Positions 21,390 through 31,481 of a DNA stretch of 64,000 nucleotides are shown here, in pieces. Below the pieces are notes generated by a model. That model was given only the letters and a program-made list of their open reading frames with translations, was not told the DNA's origin and ran no database searches. Origin of the DNA: Allomyces arbusculus (Eukaryota; Blastocladiomycota; Blastocladiomycetes; Blastocladiales; Blastocladiaceae); NCBI GenBank assembly GCA_027604705.1, contig JADHYV010000079.1, positions 1 through 64,000 of the forward strand, read 5' to 3'. The stretch's first letter is position 1. Each line of letters opens with the position of its first letter. Position numbers and translations under genes: made by a program.

Positions 21390-22708
21390 ATGACGCCACC
21401 ACCTCCGCCCATTGCCACGCCGAGCGTCGAAAGTGAGACGACGGACCCTTTTGCAGCTGTTCAATCAGAACCTATTCCAGGCGCATGGCCGAGCGACGTA
21501 ACAGCATCCTGCACGGCCTCCATGTCGCGCAAGAAACTGGTCCCGCCGTCACCACGGCGGCGTACGCGACGCTCGTTTGCGCTCCTTGGCGAGCTGCCCG
21601 AGGACCTGCACCTTGCTCTCCTGAAATTTGTTGATCTCGACTCCTACGTTGCGCTTGCACGATCATCTCGGTACTGGTACGAACAGCTATTTCCACCGAA
21701 AGCGAACTGAAAATAGACAAAAAAGCTCAACATTTGACACCCAGGCGCACCCTCTGCTCCTCCGATGCGGCACTGCACCCGGCTCTCCGCCGCTGGTTCG
21801 GACACATTCCGGCGCACTTCACTACGTCCACGTCCACGTCTACCGTCCCACCCAACCTCAGCACGCCCACCCCCACCACCCCACCGCGCCTCTCGCCGCT
21901 CGCCGTCCTCGCGCACCCGCGTGTGCGGCACGCCGGCCGGTACATTGGCCTCGCCCTCGGCCCGCGCGCCGCGGCACCTCCTCGTGCACTCGACCTGACG
22001 CTCGATATGGGTGTCGCCGGGTACCTGGCATGCTCCGGCGGAATTCTCGAGTGGACCGACGATGCCGGTGCGCGCGTGACGGCAACCCGCGTCGGCGCGT
22101 GCCTCGTCGGGTCCACCGACCCTCTACTCGGGTCGCGACTGGTCGTTGGCGCGGTGGTCGCCATCGCCGAGCCCGTCTGGAACGCGACGGGCGTGCCGCG
22201 GCCCGTACGCAACGGCCGGTACTCCGGGCTGGTTGCCAACGGGCACGAACCGCGTGCGTTCCCGCGAATCGAAGTCGACCTCCGCTTCGACAGGGTCCCG
22301 CGCGCGACCCCGCCGTTCCGCGCAGCGCACCCGGCAGAGGGCCACGGCGCATGGTGTGTGACGGGCCGCGTCGCGCTGTACCCCGACGACGACGACGCGG
22401 CGCTGTCGCGGTCGCAGCTCGACGTGGGCGGCGCGCCGCAATTCTCGGTCCCCGTTGCGGGCGTGAAGGTCCCCGACGCCGTCGACGAGTGGTACCTGGT
22501 AGCAGACGTGGATACATGGAGCGATGCGCGCGCGTCGCGGCCGCCCGTGATTGTGGACGGGGTCGACCATGTCTCGGCGTGGACACGCACGTACGCGCCG
22601 CTGCTCGACCGGATTCACGTGGTGCGCCGTGGCCGGTTTCTGGTGGGGTATTGGCGGTACCCGACGCTTACGGCGTTCGCGGCCGAGTGGGCCGGTTCAG
22701 TTGCGTGA
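21390..22708 (+). CDS. F-box protein
   Basis: Exons 21390-21676 and 21745-22708 give 416 residues. An F-box sits at about residues 66-105: LPEDLHLALLKFVDLDSYV, then ALARSSRYW, and across the splice RTLCSSDAALHPALRRWFG. The intron (68 nt, donor gtacga, acceptor cccag) falls exactly at the Trp codon and restores the F-box pattern, which confirms it. The C-terminal 300 residues contain an aromatic- and Asp-rich domain (WYLVADVDTW, VVGAVVAIAEPVWNAT) without WD40, LRR or Kelch repeats, so the substrate-binding fold is unrecognised. The family acts as the substrate adaptor of SCF (Skp1-Cullin-F-box) ubiquitin ligases. It is convergent with TFB2, with 272 bp between stops. Confidence 0.8.
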
Positions 22709-22980
22709 CGGGTGAGCAGGGATGGCGGAGATGACTGGTGGAGCGGAGTAGCCTTCACAGGATAGCACCAAGAATACATGGAATCCATAAGTAAGGCGTA
22801 TTGGTGGGCCTGGAGCGTGCAAGGGCCACGAGTCTTTCCAGGATTTGATGCAGGGGGACCAAAAATACGACTCAGCGCTTGTATAACAGACCATGTCACG
22901 TCTTCAGACTCTGGCATCGAAACTACACGCGCCACATGCTCATCATGCTTCAGCAACAACTCAACACGACCACGCGGTCC
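22709..22980. other. Gap between convergent stops, with TFB2-like sequence on the minus strand
   Basis: On the minus strand the TFB2 frame re-opens just past its stop and reads VELLLKHDEHVARVV at about 22968-22924. This resembles the FELLLAHARELGV segment of the p52 C-terminal domain. No splice that would include it fits the phase. Confidence 0.4.
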
Positions 22981-24937
22981 CTACTCTGCACGATCTGGAG
23001 CACGACGATGAAACTCCTCGTCCCAAATTCGGATCTGGTCAAGGACTTCCATCGGCATGTGATGCCCTGGCTTGCGCAGCATCGGGTGCGCATGCATGCA
23101 CAGGTATCGGATGATCTGGTCGTGGGATCGACAGTGAGCGAGTAAATCGCGCGCGAGAACATGGGAATAATGGAGACACGGACCTGCTCGGCGCTGATCT
23201 TCTTCTTGAGCGCGCCCTCAATCGACTCGCGCGTGATCACGCCCGTGACAAACTTTGGGAACTGGGACGTGAGGTTGGTGAAGAGCTGCAGAATCGCAAT
23301 GGAGAGCTCCGAGTCTGCCGACATCATGCGATGAATAAGCTTGAACAGGAAGATTGAATTGCTGGCAATCATGAATGGTACATACTCGTGTAGGCATACA
23401 GCCGATAATTGCTCTCAAGCACAATCGATCCTTCCTGCTCGGACGTGGGTTGCATGCCAACGTGGGTCAGGTTCGTCACCAGTCGTGTCGTGTAGAACCG
23501 CATCGAGCATTTCGTGCACCGATACACGAGCCCCAATGCGACCATGTCCAAGAGAATCGCGGCTTGTTTTTCCGTCAAGTTTGCCGACGAATAAACCTGA
23601 ACAATGAAATATCAAGAAGTGGGAGTGGTGAGTTGGTGTGAGACACGCCAAGTCAGAATTTGATGTCAAGAGACAGACCGATCCAAACTCCAGCATGCTC
23701 AAGAAGAAGACAAGGTTGAGCATGTCGACCGACTCCATACCAAAGGCCTAAATGGTATCGGTATCATGGTAGTTAGTATGGTGCAAGACTTTGGCCATGA
23801 GAGCGTCCATCCACGTATACAGCTGGGCTCCAAGACATACAGGGGCCATGGTCAAGTACTGGAGGAGCAGAGTCCACACTTGTGAGTTGGTGTCTTGCAG
23901 CAAAAATTGGAAACCGGCTTGAGTCAAGACCAAATTTGACGGTTCGCTGGACGAGGAACAGTAAGGAACAGTAAAAAATAATATAAAAATTAACAGGAAC
24001 GATTAGCTCCTGCATTCCATGCTCCGCGAAATGATTTGAACGCCAATCTCAAGGCCCATACCCAGACGGGGCCATTAAGCCAGCTTTCTTGAGCAAAGTT
24101 GGAATAATGCGATGCGATCGCGTTTCGTCAGGTCGTACCACCAAGAACCGCAGGACCGACTAAACGGATCATGATGTTTTCGTAAGAAACGCTCCTGCAA
24201 AAGAAGCAGTTGCAAGCACATACCTCCCAGCCAGTTTTGGCGTGGTTGTCAAGGAGCACAGCATCGAACATTTCGGGCTCTGGTCCTTCTTCATTCGTGC
24301 CAAAGCTAGTATCCATGCTGCTAAATCACGGAGGGATAGATCAGATCAAATTGTGGGCCAGGAGGGGGGCATCAGACCAGTCCAAAGAATGTACCGTCCA
24401 ACTAGTGCATGCTGGAACTTGGCTTGAAACACTGGGTTAATGAACCACAGGCCGTCTTGCTGCGTCAGGATCCGCAGACGATGCGCGCAATGCAGTGCTG
24501 CTTCGAACGAGCTAGAGCAAGGATTGATCCAGTCAGAAGACAGTAAGAAAGTGCGGTCGATAAGATCCATACTCGTTTGCCATCGACTGATACCCATTCT
24601 GCATCTCCTCCCGAGAGACGGGCTCCTGGAGGAAGAGCATGCGCATGACCAACGTCTTCGACAGCTGCGGGAGCAGACTACACAATCCACAGGCAGAAAC
24701 AGTTCAGAAGAGACTTGATACGTTGCAATCAAGGCCCGAAACGAACAAACGAACCGAAACACGCCCAAGCACGTTGCCTGCTCCTTGTAGAGCTTGTCAA
24801 AAGTCTCTTCCGGGAGTCCACACAGATATTCCAAGATGCTGTTCTAGAAAGGCCGCGATCAGTATCATGATTGGCAAGGCCAAACAGCTGTGATCTTGAC
24901 CGACAAAATGGTTAACCAAATTTCCGATACGAACCAT
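22981..24937 (-). CDS. TFB2: TFIIH core subunit TFB2 (p52, GTF2H4 homologue), short C terminus
   Basis: Eleven exons: 24937-24935, 24843-24755, 24677-24573, 24511-24395, 24320-24224, 24159-24062, 23946-23841, 23747-23679, 23596-23386, 23314-23184 and 23115-22981 (minus strand), giving 386 residues. TFB2 anchors and stimulates the XPB/Ssl2 translocase in TFIIH, for transcription initiation and nucleotide excision repair. Family blocks appear in order: [102 protein letters not shown] and [13 protein letters not shown]. Exon 1 would be the ATG alone, followed by donor gttcgt. Family members are usually 440-510 residues; this one stops at TAG 22983-22981 right after [17 protein letters not shown], so the C-terminal domain that contacts XPB and p8/Tfb5 is missing or unreadable. 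Compared with its neighbours it is AT-richer, more intron-dense, and uses GTATGT-like rather than GTACGT-like donors. Confidence 0.9.
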
Positions 24938-25560
24938 GCTCGGCCTGGAAGCAATTTCGCTCGCGACGGGAACAGTTTTGCGGCAGGTTGCAGAACGCTG
25001 CTGTTCGAGAGGATGGCACTTGCTTGTTGTTCAGTATGCCAACCGTTGTGATGTGGTTCAACCACATCATCAAGCATAAAATCCGCGTCACTTGCTGAAG
25101 CAGATGAGATTGCAGAGGGCGAACATTGCATTTTGAAGCGTCAGAAGCAAGTATTCGCGATGCTGTGCGCGCAAGCAGAGTTTGACGCCGTCCAACTGTT
25201 TGTCGAAATGTCCAACCCAGGCTCCATTATCTCAAACGAGTGGTCAGGCATGGCTCTGGTCGTTTATTGTGATATCTTCAGCTTCTTCAGGTGGAAGGCA
25301 ATATTGGCAAATCGTGCACCATTGCGTATGCGTCGTGATTATGACGATCCAGTCGCTGTCAAACAGCAGCACCAGCAATGTCGTTCGCACTTGGAAATCC
25401 ACTGCCAATGACCAAAAGGCAGCCAATACATGACGTTGCTTTTTGGCTCCCAAACGTGGCATCACCGCAACTCTGGATCCTGTTCCCAACCACAAGCGTC
25501 GCGCGGTAACCCCATTGCGCAGAACCAGACAGCAACTCATCTGCTCATCCGCACCCATCG
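24938..25560. other. AT-richer region upstream of TFB2
   Basis: Presumed TFB2 promoter. Minus-strand frames give pieces such as VKLCLRAQHREYLLLTLQNA (around 25130-25190) and RHVLAAFWSLAVDFQV (around 25390-25440), which look protein-like. I could not link them into a consistent exon chain and recognise no family, so a small minus-strand gene is possible but not called. Confidence 0.35.
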
Positions 25561-25989
25561 CTACAGCGTCTGAGCCGACTGAAACCCCGCCCAATATGCG
25601 ACCTTCCCATCCACGACGCCATTGGTCCCATCCATCTCGCCATCCCAAACCAGCCCATCGTCCTCTGTATCCGCCCACTCGTCGGTCGCATCCCACCAAT
25701 CGTCGTCACAGGCCACATCAAATATGGCCGAACGTGCCAAGGCCTTGTCCCGCGTGCCAGGGCCTTGGCCTGGTTCGATTCGGGACCAAACCGCGTTACG
25801 AGGAGGAGAGTGCGGCGTGCACGGGCACCGTGTCCAGAGAGGGACCGGCGACATGAGGGTTGGCGGCAGCACAAACAGTCTGTTTGAGAACGGTTTGTAT
25901 TTGGTGACATTGTTGATCGGTTCCGATGCGGGATCGGCTGCGGCGGAAGCGGAATGGACGCGCGAAGAAGTTGCGGGCGGCACGGTCAT
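25561..25989 (-). CDS. Possible small gene with a Trp-rich acidic tail
   Basis: A minus-strand frame of 142 codons ends in an unusual acidic, Trp-rich stretch (ACDDDWWDATDEWADTED, then DGLVWDGEMDG). The frame could extend upstream to about 26030 (YTSASLTVPTAS). An intron with donor gtccctctct near 25850 cannot be excluded. No family recognised. The biased tail is the only reason to list it. Confidence 0.3.
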   Translation of the reverse strand: MTVPPATSSRVHSASAAADPASEPINNVTKYKPFSNRLFVLPPTLMSPVPLWTRCPCTPHSPPRNAVWSRIEPGQGPGTRDKALARSAIFDVACDDDWWDATDEWADTEDDGLVWDGEMDGTNGVVDGKVAYWAGFQSAQTL

Positions 25990-26660
25990 GGATGCGGTGG
26001 GGACCGTCAGGGACGCGGACGTGTAGATGGCGTCGAATCGCGTCGCTGATACGGGGCTGACAGGTGTCGGGATCTAGCGAGCGGGTGGTGCATTTGCTGG
26101 TGCATGGCGAGGGCGTGGTGGAGACGGGAGGACTGGCGGCGCTGACCACGTCAGTTGGTGGGTGGAGAGGGAGGAGAATGTGTGCGGCCAAAGGTGTGTT
26201 ATTGCGGCATTCGTGAGCACGGCTGGCTCCCTTCCGCAACACGTGAAGGACTCACTGCGCGAATGGATCAGAGCTGGTGCAGTGAGGTGCGATGCGGTGT
26301 GGATGTATCCACCTCATGGCATGCCGGACCGGCGTAGCGGTGAGCTGTGCGACGTGCCGCCAATACCGAGCTGAGAGAGAGAGGGAGGGCAGGCAGGTGA
26401 GGAGGTGCATATTGCCATGAGGATAAACGAGAAAGCCAAGGGATATTCGGGGTCGGACGAGCATTCTGCCGCGTTGGCGCGGCAGAGCGAACCAAACATG
26501 GCAGCGCGAGATCATGCCAGTGCCGCGAATGCCGACGACGGTCAACGTTCCGGCAGCGACGACGGTCAACGCTCCAGCAGCGACGAGACACCGACCGGAC
26601 AAACCGACTGCTACAATACAAAAATAATCCCACACCATTGGCGTCAGCATCCCGCCATGT
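25990..26660. other. Unassigned region
   Basis: Mixed composition. It includes a near-perfect direct repeat GACGACGGTCAACG[T/C]TCC[G/A]GCAGC at about 26534-26581 (two units, 24 bp apart) and a GAGAGAGA tract at 26374-26384. No gene supported. Confidence 0.4.
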
Positions 26661-27413
26661 TCAACCCAACAAGCGTACACCCACTCCCGGGCATACCCTC
26701 CCCACCCTCCACGCCTTCCCCGCTTGCCACGCGGGATCCAGCACCCACCTCGCGCGCCGTTCCGTCACTCCGGAATCCAGCTCCTCGCCCTCTGTCCCGC
26801 CCAACGCCTGACTATCTAAACAATCCGCGCTCGCCGCATCCACCCACAAATCCTCGACAGTATCATTCCACCCGGCCACTTCAAACTCGCGCTGGTGTTC
26901 CATACTCTGGGCCAGGACCCGCGCCGCGCGTTCCTCCACGACACGCCACTTGCGTGAGCGCTGCGCGGCGCGCGCGCGGTGGCCGAGACGCGACAGAGTG
27001 ACACAAACCCGTATGCGCTCGTTGCGCTGGTTCGCCGTGCGTTGCGCGAAGCGCGAGGGCAGGAGCGACGTGTACCACGCGAGGTGGCCGCAGGTGAGCC
27101 CGAGACGGGGCGAGGGTGCTGTGGCGGTGGACGCGAATGCAGCGGCGATGGCCGAGATGGTGGAGAGCGGTGGGATAGGCGGGGCGGGAACGCGGTCGGC
27201 GGGGTGGCGGTTGTGGGCGCGGCCGCGTGGGTGTTGAGGGTCGCGGGGGTGCGCGGCGGGTACGGCGCTGTGGCGGCAGTGGCGAGCGGGTGCGTCGTGC
27301 GAGGTGGGCGCGGCATGGTGGGGTCGATGCGGTGCGCGCGGTTGTGTCGGGTGCGTGGTGGTCGCGGCGTGAATATTGCTCGCGGAACGGCCAGTTGAAT
27401 GATCGCTGGCCAT
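26661..27413 (-). CDS. Possible gene, Ala/Pro/His-rich N terminus and coiled-coil C terminus
   Basis: An open minus-strand frame of 250 codons from an ATG at 27413. The first 120 residues are low-complexity His/Pro/Ala. The second half is more protein-like (ERIRVCVTLSRLGHRARAA, KWRVVEERAARVLAQSMEHQ, AGWNDTVEDLWVDAASADCL) and may form a helix. In GC-rich DNA such frames can be accidental, so confidence is low. No family recognised. Confidence 0.35.
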   Translation of the reverse strand: MASDHSTGRSASNIHAATTTHPTQPRAPHRPHHAAPTSHDAPARHCRHSAVPAAHPRDPQHPRGRAHNRHPADRVPAPPIPPLSTISAIAAAFASTATAPSPRLGLTCGHLAWYTSLLPSRFAQRTANQRNERIRVCVTLSRLGHRARAAQRSRKWRVVEERAARVLAQSMEHQREFEVAGWNDTVEDLWVDAASADCLDSQALGGTEGEELDSGVTERRARWVLDPAWQAGKAWRVGRVCPGVGVRLLG

Positions 27414-27626
27414 GGAGAAGGAAAGTTTCCGACTGGTCGTGCGAGAGAGGGAGCTGGGAGCACCGTTGATGAGTTGGTCCGACTGGAAGTGGTGAATCGC
27501 TGTTCGCGGTCCAGCGACAGCACTCAGCACTCTCCTGCAACAGATCCCGCTCACAATCATCGCTTTCATATTTTAGTCTGGATTGCTCAACTCTGGTTCC
27601 ACTGTTTGTCGCGCCACAAAGTGGGG

Positions 27627-28610
27627 TCAGCATTCCATCCACAAATGCACGCACGACGCAAGTGAATCCGTACCCAGGCAATCCTCGTTGACATTGTACT
27701 CGAGCATGGCGAGCGGGATCTGCAGCTTACAAAACACTTTCGGCACGTCGCCCTCGGGCAACGGTTCGTTTCCCACATGGTCCGCGACCATGGCCTCGAT
27801 CCCGCCGTCAGCGCGCATCGCGTCGACGAACAAGTTGCCGGCTCGCGCGGCGAGCCGTTTCCACTTGCTGGCGAGGCGCGCGACCGTGGCGAGCTCGTTC
27901 TGTCTCAGTAACAGGTGTCAGTCGCACTGCTCCAATTCGAATTCAGAGTCGAGGAAACGTACCTTTTCCCGGTAGGCGTGAAACCGCTGCAACCGCTGCA
28001 CCTTGTCGGCCACGTTGCGCGCATCCCGTTGCGCGTGGCGCGTGGCCATGTCGTAGTGCGCGAGGTCCGGGTCCAAATTGGCGGCATGATCGGCTGCACG
28101 GCGCGGCGTCGCAGAAGCTATGATTTTGGCCGTCCCAGTCCGACCTGGGGACGGTCGCGGTGCGCTCGGCGATGCCGAGGGTCCATTTCCGCGCACGGGC
28201 GTACGGAATGCCGGTGGTGGTGGCGGGACGGGCGTGTCGGACGCGGCGCGTTTGGTTGATGGCGCCAGGGTGGTGCGCACGGGCGTCCGGAACGGTTTGG
28301 CCGTGGATGAAGCGGTGTTCCGTGGTGGTAGTCGTGCGGGGGTCGCGAGCGATGTTGCGGGTGTCGCTGCGGGTTTCTTCAGAAGCGGCGACTTGAACGG
28401 CGTGCGCAGTCGGGCGGCGCTAGCGTTGGCCGACGCAACGCGGGCCGGAGCTGCTGGTGGGCGCGCTGGGGTCATGGGCGGGCGTGCTGTGGTTGCTCGT
28501 GGACGAGGTGCCGGCGGAGACGGTGGTGGTCTCGCCGAGGTGGACTGTGCACGTGGTGATCCGGCCGTGGTTGCCGGTTGGGCCGCTGCATTTGGCGGCG
28601 TCAGGTCCAT
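27627..28610 (-). CDS. Sfr1/Mei5-like recombination mediator (Swi5 partner)
   Basis: Two exons (28610-27963 and 27899-27627, minus strand; donor gtacgt, acceptor gacag) give 306 residues. The N-terminal 180 residues are disordered, Pro/Ala/Arg-rich, with an RTPFKSPLLKKP motif and several TP sites. The C-terminal part matches the conserved Sfr1/Mei5 layout. First a helix KVQRLQRFHAYREK that continues across the splice as NELATVARLASKWKRLA, which aligns with the K-W-R helix of vertebrate SFR1 and fission-yeast Sfr1. Then a short domain reaches LQIPLAMLEYNVNEDCL, matching the L-DD-LLHYN-EEEF end of human SFR1. Sfr1 with Swi5 stimulates Rad51/Dmc1 strand exchange; nuclear location is inferred. 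The assignment rests on these short patterns, recalled from memory. Confidence 0.7.
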
Positions 28611-29654
28611 GATGGTGGTGGTGGCGGTTGGTCGCTGGTCGGGGGCAGGTGCGCGCAGACCGGGCGCGGGCCGCGGTGCGCCGTGTCGCGGTCAGATCCC
28701 GCCTTGGGCCGCGCTGCCGCGTCGACTCGATCGGCGCGAGCGTGCTGTGGAAGAGGCGGCAGCGCGAGACGCCTGCGAGACACGGCGGGAGGCTGGTGCG
28801 TGCCACTCACGTGGCACTCGCGTGGGCCAGCTTGCGCCGTGTCTCGCACGGCAACGGGCGTCCGGCGCCTCCACGACTTCGTTCGCTGGCGCGCCGCCGG
28901 ATGAAAAGCGCTGAAAACCACAATCCAAATACGACATGTGCGGCCGTTAACGGCGCTGAACGACGCACGCGCCGTGTGCTCACGCCCGCCGCCCGCAATG
29001 AAAGCACGATTTCTCCCGCGTTGCGGTGCGCTCGGTGCGCCTTGACTTCCACCTCGACGGGGCGACTCGACCCGGACATAGACGGCCAGCCCGCGCGCTC
29101 TTCTTGCCACGCGCGACCTGCTCTTTGATCGCCCACACGAAGCAATCGAAGCAATTCATACCCGCTCGACTTGACCGGCGACGACGCTACCGTGCCGCTG
29201 CTGCCGTCGTACCTTACGCGCCCGAACTTGCTGTTGCCGCGGATCCGCGACGCTCTGCTCTCCCGACACCTCTCTCCGCGCTCTTGCCCGGCGCGACACT
29301 GGCCGCATCTGAATCGACGGACGGCCTCCCGCACGCGTCGCTCGCTCGCTCGCTCGCGCACCCCGCGCATCACGACGGTTTGGCTTCGCCGCGGTTGGGT
29401 TCGACGTGCGTGGGGTGGAACAGATCCGTTGGGGAGCGCTTGCCTGGGTCTCGTTTCCGCCACGCCGGCGACACTGGCCCGAACCGTTCAGTCGCACTAC
29501 CAACGGCTCCGCTCCGCTCCGCTTCGACACGCACCGGCCGCTGCCATTGCCCGCAACCGGTCCTCGCTCCAGGCTCTCTTTGCTCGACCCTCTCCGCCCT
29601 GCGCCGCTGGTGCCGGCGCTCTTCCCGTACTCGTACTCGCTCACCACCACTGCC
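28611..29654. promoter_or_regulatory. Divergent promoter region (Sfr1-like / lipase)
   Basis: About 1 kb between divergent start codons. No gene is supported; open frames here are Arg-rich shadows. CGCTCGCTCGCTCGC occurs near 29341-29355, and a direct pair GCTCCGCTCC/GCTCCGCTTC near 29509-29525. Confidence 0.45.
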
Positions 29655-31481
29655 ATGTCGCGCACGCGCACCCCGACGGCGTCGGCCGCGACGATACCGC
29701 CGTCTGCAACATCATCGCCGAATCGCCGCCCCGCGGCGGATCCGCACGCTCCCGTTCTTGCAGTTGCCCCCCCGTGCCGCGGATCCCCCGCATGGCTCGC
29801 GGCGCGCGCGCACTTCTGGGCCACCTACGCGCTCGCCATCTTATTCTCCACCGCCGCGACGACCGCGCTGCTCGCCGTCTCGCTCTTTGTCCCAAGCGCC
29901 GCGCTGACGGTCGCCGACTTGATGGAGCCCGCGCGCGTCGCGCTTCTCGGGGCTACCGACGATCACGGCGGCCTGAAAACGGCCTCGGACGAGGCAGAGG
30001 TGGCGGCAGTCGCGAAGCGCGCCACGACGCCTGCTCTCGAGCGCATCGAAGCAGCGCCGCTCCTTCCATCCCCGGCTACCAAGGATCACCATCACGCGCG
30101 CCATCACCCGCACCGGTCCCCGCGCATCTCGATGCGCGTCGCCGACTACGCGCGGCACCACGGATTCGAGTGCACCTCGTCGTTTGCGCACACCGACGAC
30201 GGGTTTGTTCTGGCGATCGACCGCATCACGCACCCGACGCGGTCCGACGCGACCAAACCGCCCATCATCCTCATGCACGGTCTCTTCCAAGGGTCTGGCG
30301 TATTCGTGACCTCGGGCCCGCACTCGCTCGCGTTCTTTCTCGCGGACCACGGGTTCGCCGTGTACCTCGCAAACAACCGGTGCGACCGCGCCGTCACGTC
30401 CTTTGGCAGCACCAAGCACCACACGCACCGGTCCCGTCGGGACCCCCGTTTCTGGGACTGGACCTTGTCGACGCTCGCGCGGCACGACTTCCCGGCGATC
30501 ATCGCGCACGTGCGCCGCACTGCCAACGCCGAGAAGGTTGTCTGGATCGGCCATTCGCAGGGCAACGCGCAGGCGTTTCTCGGCTTACACTACCACCCGC
30601 ACCTGAACCACCAGCTGGTCGCGCTCATCGCGCTCGCGCCGGCGCTCTTCATGGGCCCGCTCGCGGGCCACCCCGTGCCCGCGGAGTGCCCGCACGCGGC
30701 CGCCGCCGCCGACGCCGCGCGGAAGGGACCGTTCGCGCACCTCGTGCATCTCGCGACGACGCGCCCATCAACATTCGCGACGATCTTCGGGCCCGCGTCG
30801 GTCGTCCCCGTCATGCACCACGCGCAGCGGCTGCTTCCGGCGCGCGTGTTCACGGCGCTCGCCTACCGCATGTTCAAGTACCTGTTTGGCTGGACCGACC
30901 GCCACTGGGCGCATGAACGGAAAGCGCACTACTTCCAGTTCACGCCACGGCCCGTGTCGACGCGGTCGTTGGCCGAATGGCTGGGGAACGTCAAGGCCGG
31001 GTTTGTGCGCGTGATGCCGAGCGAAGCGCCCGTGGATTTGGATACGCGCGTCACGTGCGCGACGGCGTTGTTCTCCGGCGGACGCGATTTCCTCGTGACG
31101 ACGGCGCCGTTCCGCGACGCGCGCGTGCGCCGCGCGATGATGCGAAGCGCGGCCGGACCGCATGTGGGCGTGGAGGGGGAGGGTCTGCGCCGGGGTCCGC
31201 CGCGCGGGTCCGCCGGCGCGCACCACGCGCCGCACGATTCGGCGTGCGGCGTGCCGTCGCCCAAGTTGGACGGCGCCGAGGCCGAGTCGGACGCGGATTC
31301 GGCCGTGAATGGCGAGGAGGCCGTGGCCGGGTTCCGTGCGGTGCACGACGTGACGCTGCCCGAGTACGAGCACATGGATTTCTTGTGGGCAAAGGACGCG
31401 CATGCAAGGTTGTGGCCGCAGATGGTGCGCGTGATTGACGAAGCGTGGGCCGCGGTCGGAGTGGAGGGGCGGCGGGGGTGA
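29655..31481 (+). CDS. Membrane-anchored alpha/beta-hydrolase lipase (steryl-ester/acid lipase family)
   Basis: One exon, 608 residues. A short cytosolic N terminus is followed by a hydrophobic helix (LAILFSTAATTALLAVSLFV, about residues 60-80). The core then matches the ab-lipase family: HHGFECTSSFAHTDDGFVLA, PPIILMHGLFQGSGVFV (oxyanion region), the nucleophile elbow GHSQGN (Ser301), acid SGGRDFLV (Asp478) and catalytic His EYEHMDFLWAKDA (His573). Yeast relatives Yeh1, Yeh2 and Tgl1 are N-terminally anchored steryl-ester hydrolases of lipid droplets or plasma membrane, so ester-lipid hydrolysis is likely; substrate is inference. A disordered insert (about residues 500-550, Gly/Ser/Glu-rich) separates the Asp and His. 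The start is the Met that keeps the anchor; upstream codons in the same frame look like leader sequence. Confidence 0.92.
   Translation: MSRTRTPTASAATIPPSATSSPNRRPAADPHAPVLAVAPPCRGSPAWLAARAHFWATYALAILFSTAATTALLAVSLFVPSAALTVADLMEPARVALLGATDDHGGLKTASDEAEVAAVAKRATTPALERIEAAPLLPSPATKDHHHARHHPHRSPRISMRVADYARHHGFECTSSFAHTDDGFVLAIDRITHPTRSDATKPPIILMHGLFQGSGVFVTSGPHSLAFFLADHGFAVYLANNRCDRAVTSFGSTKHHTHRSRRDPRFWDWTLSTLARHDFPAIIAHVRRTANAEKVVWIGHSQGNAQAFLGLHYHPHLNHQLVALIALAPALFMGPLAGHPVPAECPHAAAAADAARKGPFAHLVHLATTRPSTFATIFGPASVVPVMHHAQRLLPARVFTALAYRMFKYLFGWTDRHWAHERKAHYFQFTPRPVSTRSLAEWLGNVKAGFVRVMPSEAPVDLDTRVTCATALFSGGRDFLVTTAPFRDARVRRAMMRSAAGPHVGVEGEGLRRGPPRGSAGAHHAPHDSACGVPSPKLDGAEAESDADSAVNGEEAVAGFRAVHDVTLPEYEHMDFLWAKDAHARLWPQMVRVIDEAWAAVGVEGRRG

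Noticed and set aside
24196-24224. A 29-nt intron in TFB2 ending at ttttgcag
   Set aside because: The downstream acceptor at gtttag (64-nt intron) gives [14 protein letters not shown], which matches the family. The short one gives [10 protein letters not shown] and then a stop.
27918-28914. Plus-strand frames opposite the Sfr1-like gene
   Set aside because: Gly/Arg/Val-rich mirror of a Pro/Ala/Thr-rich coding strand; no motif.
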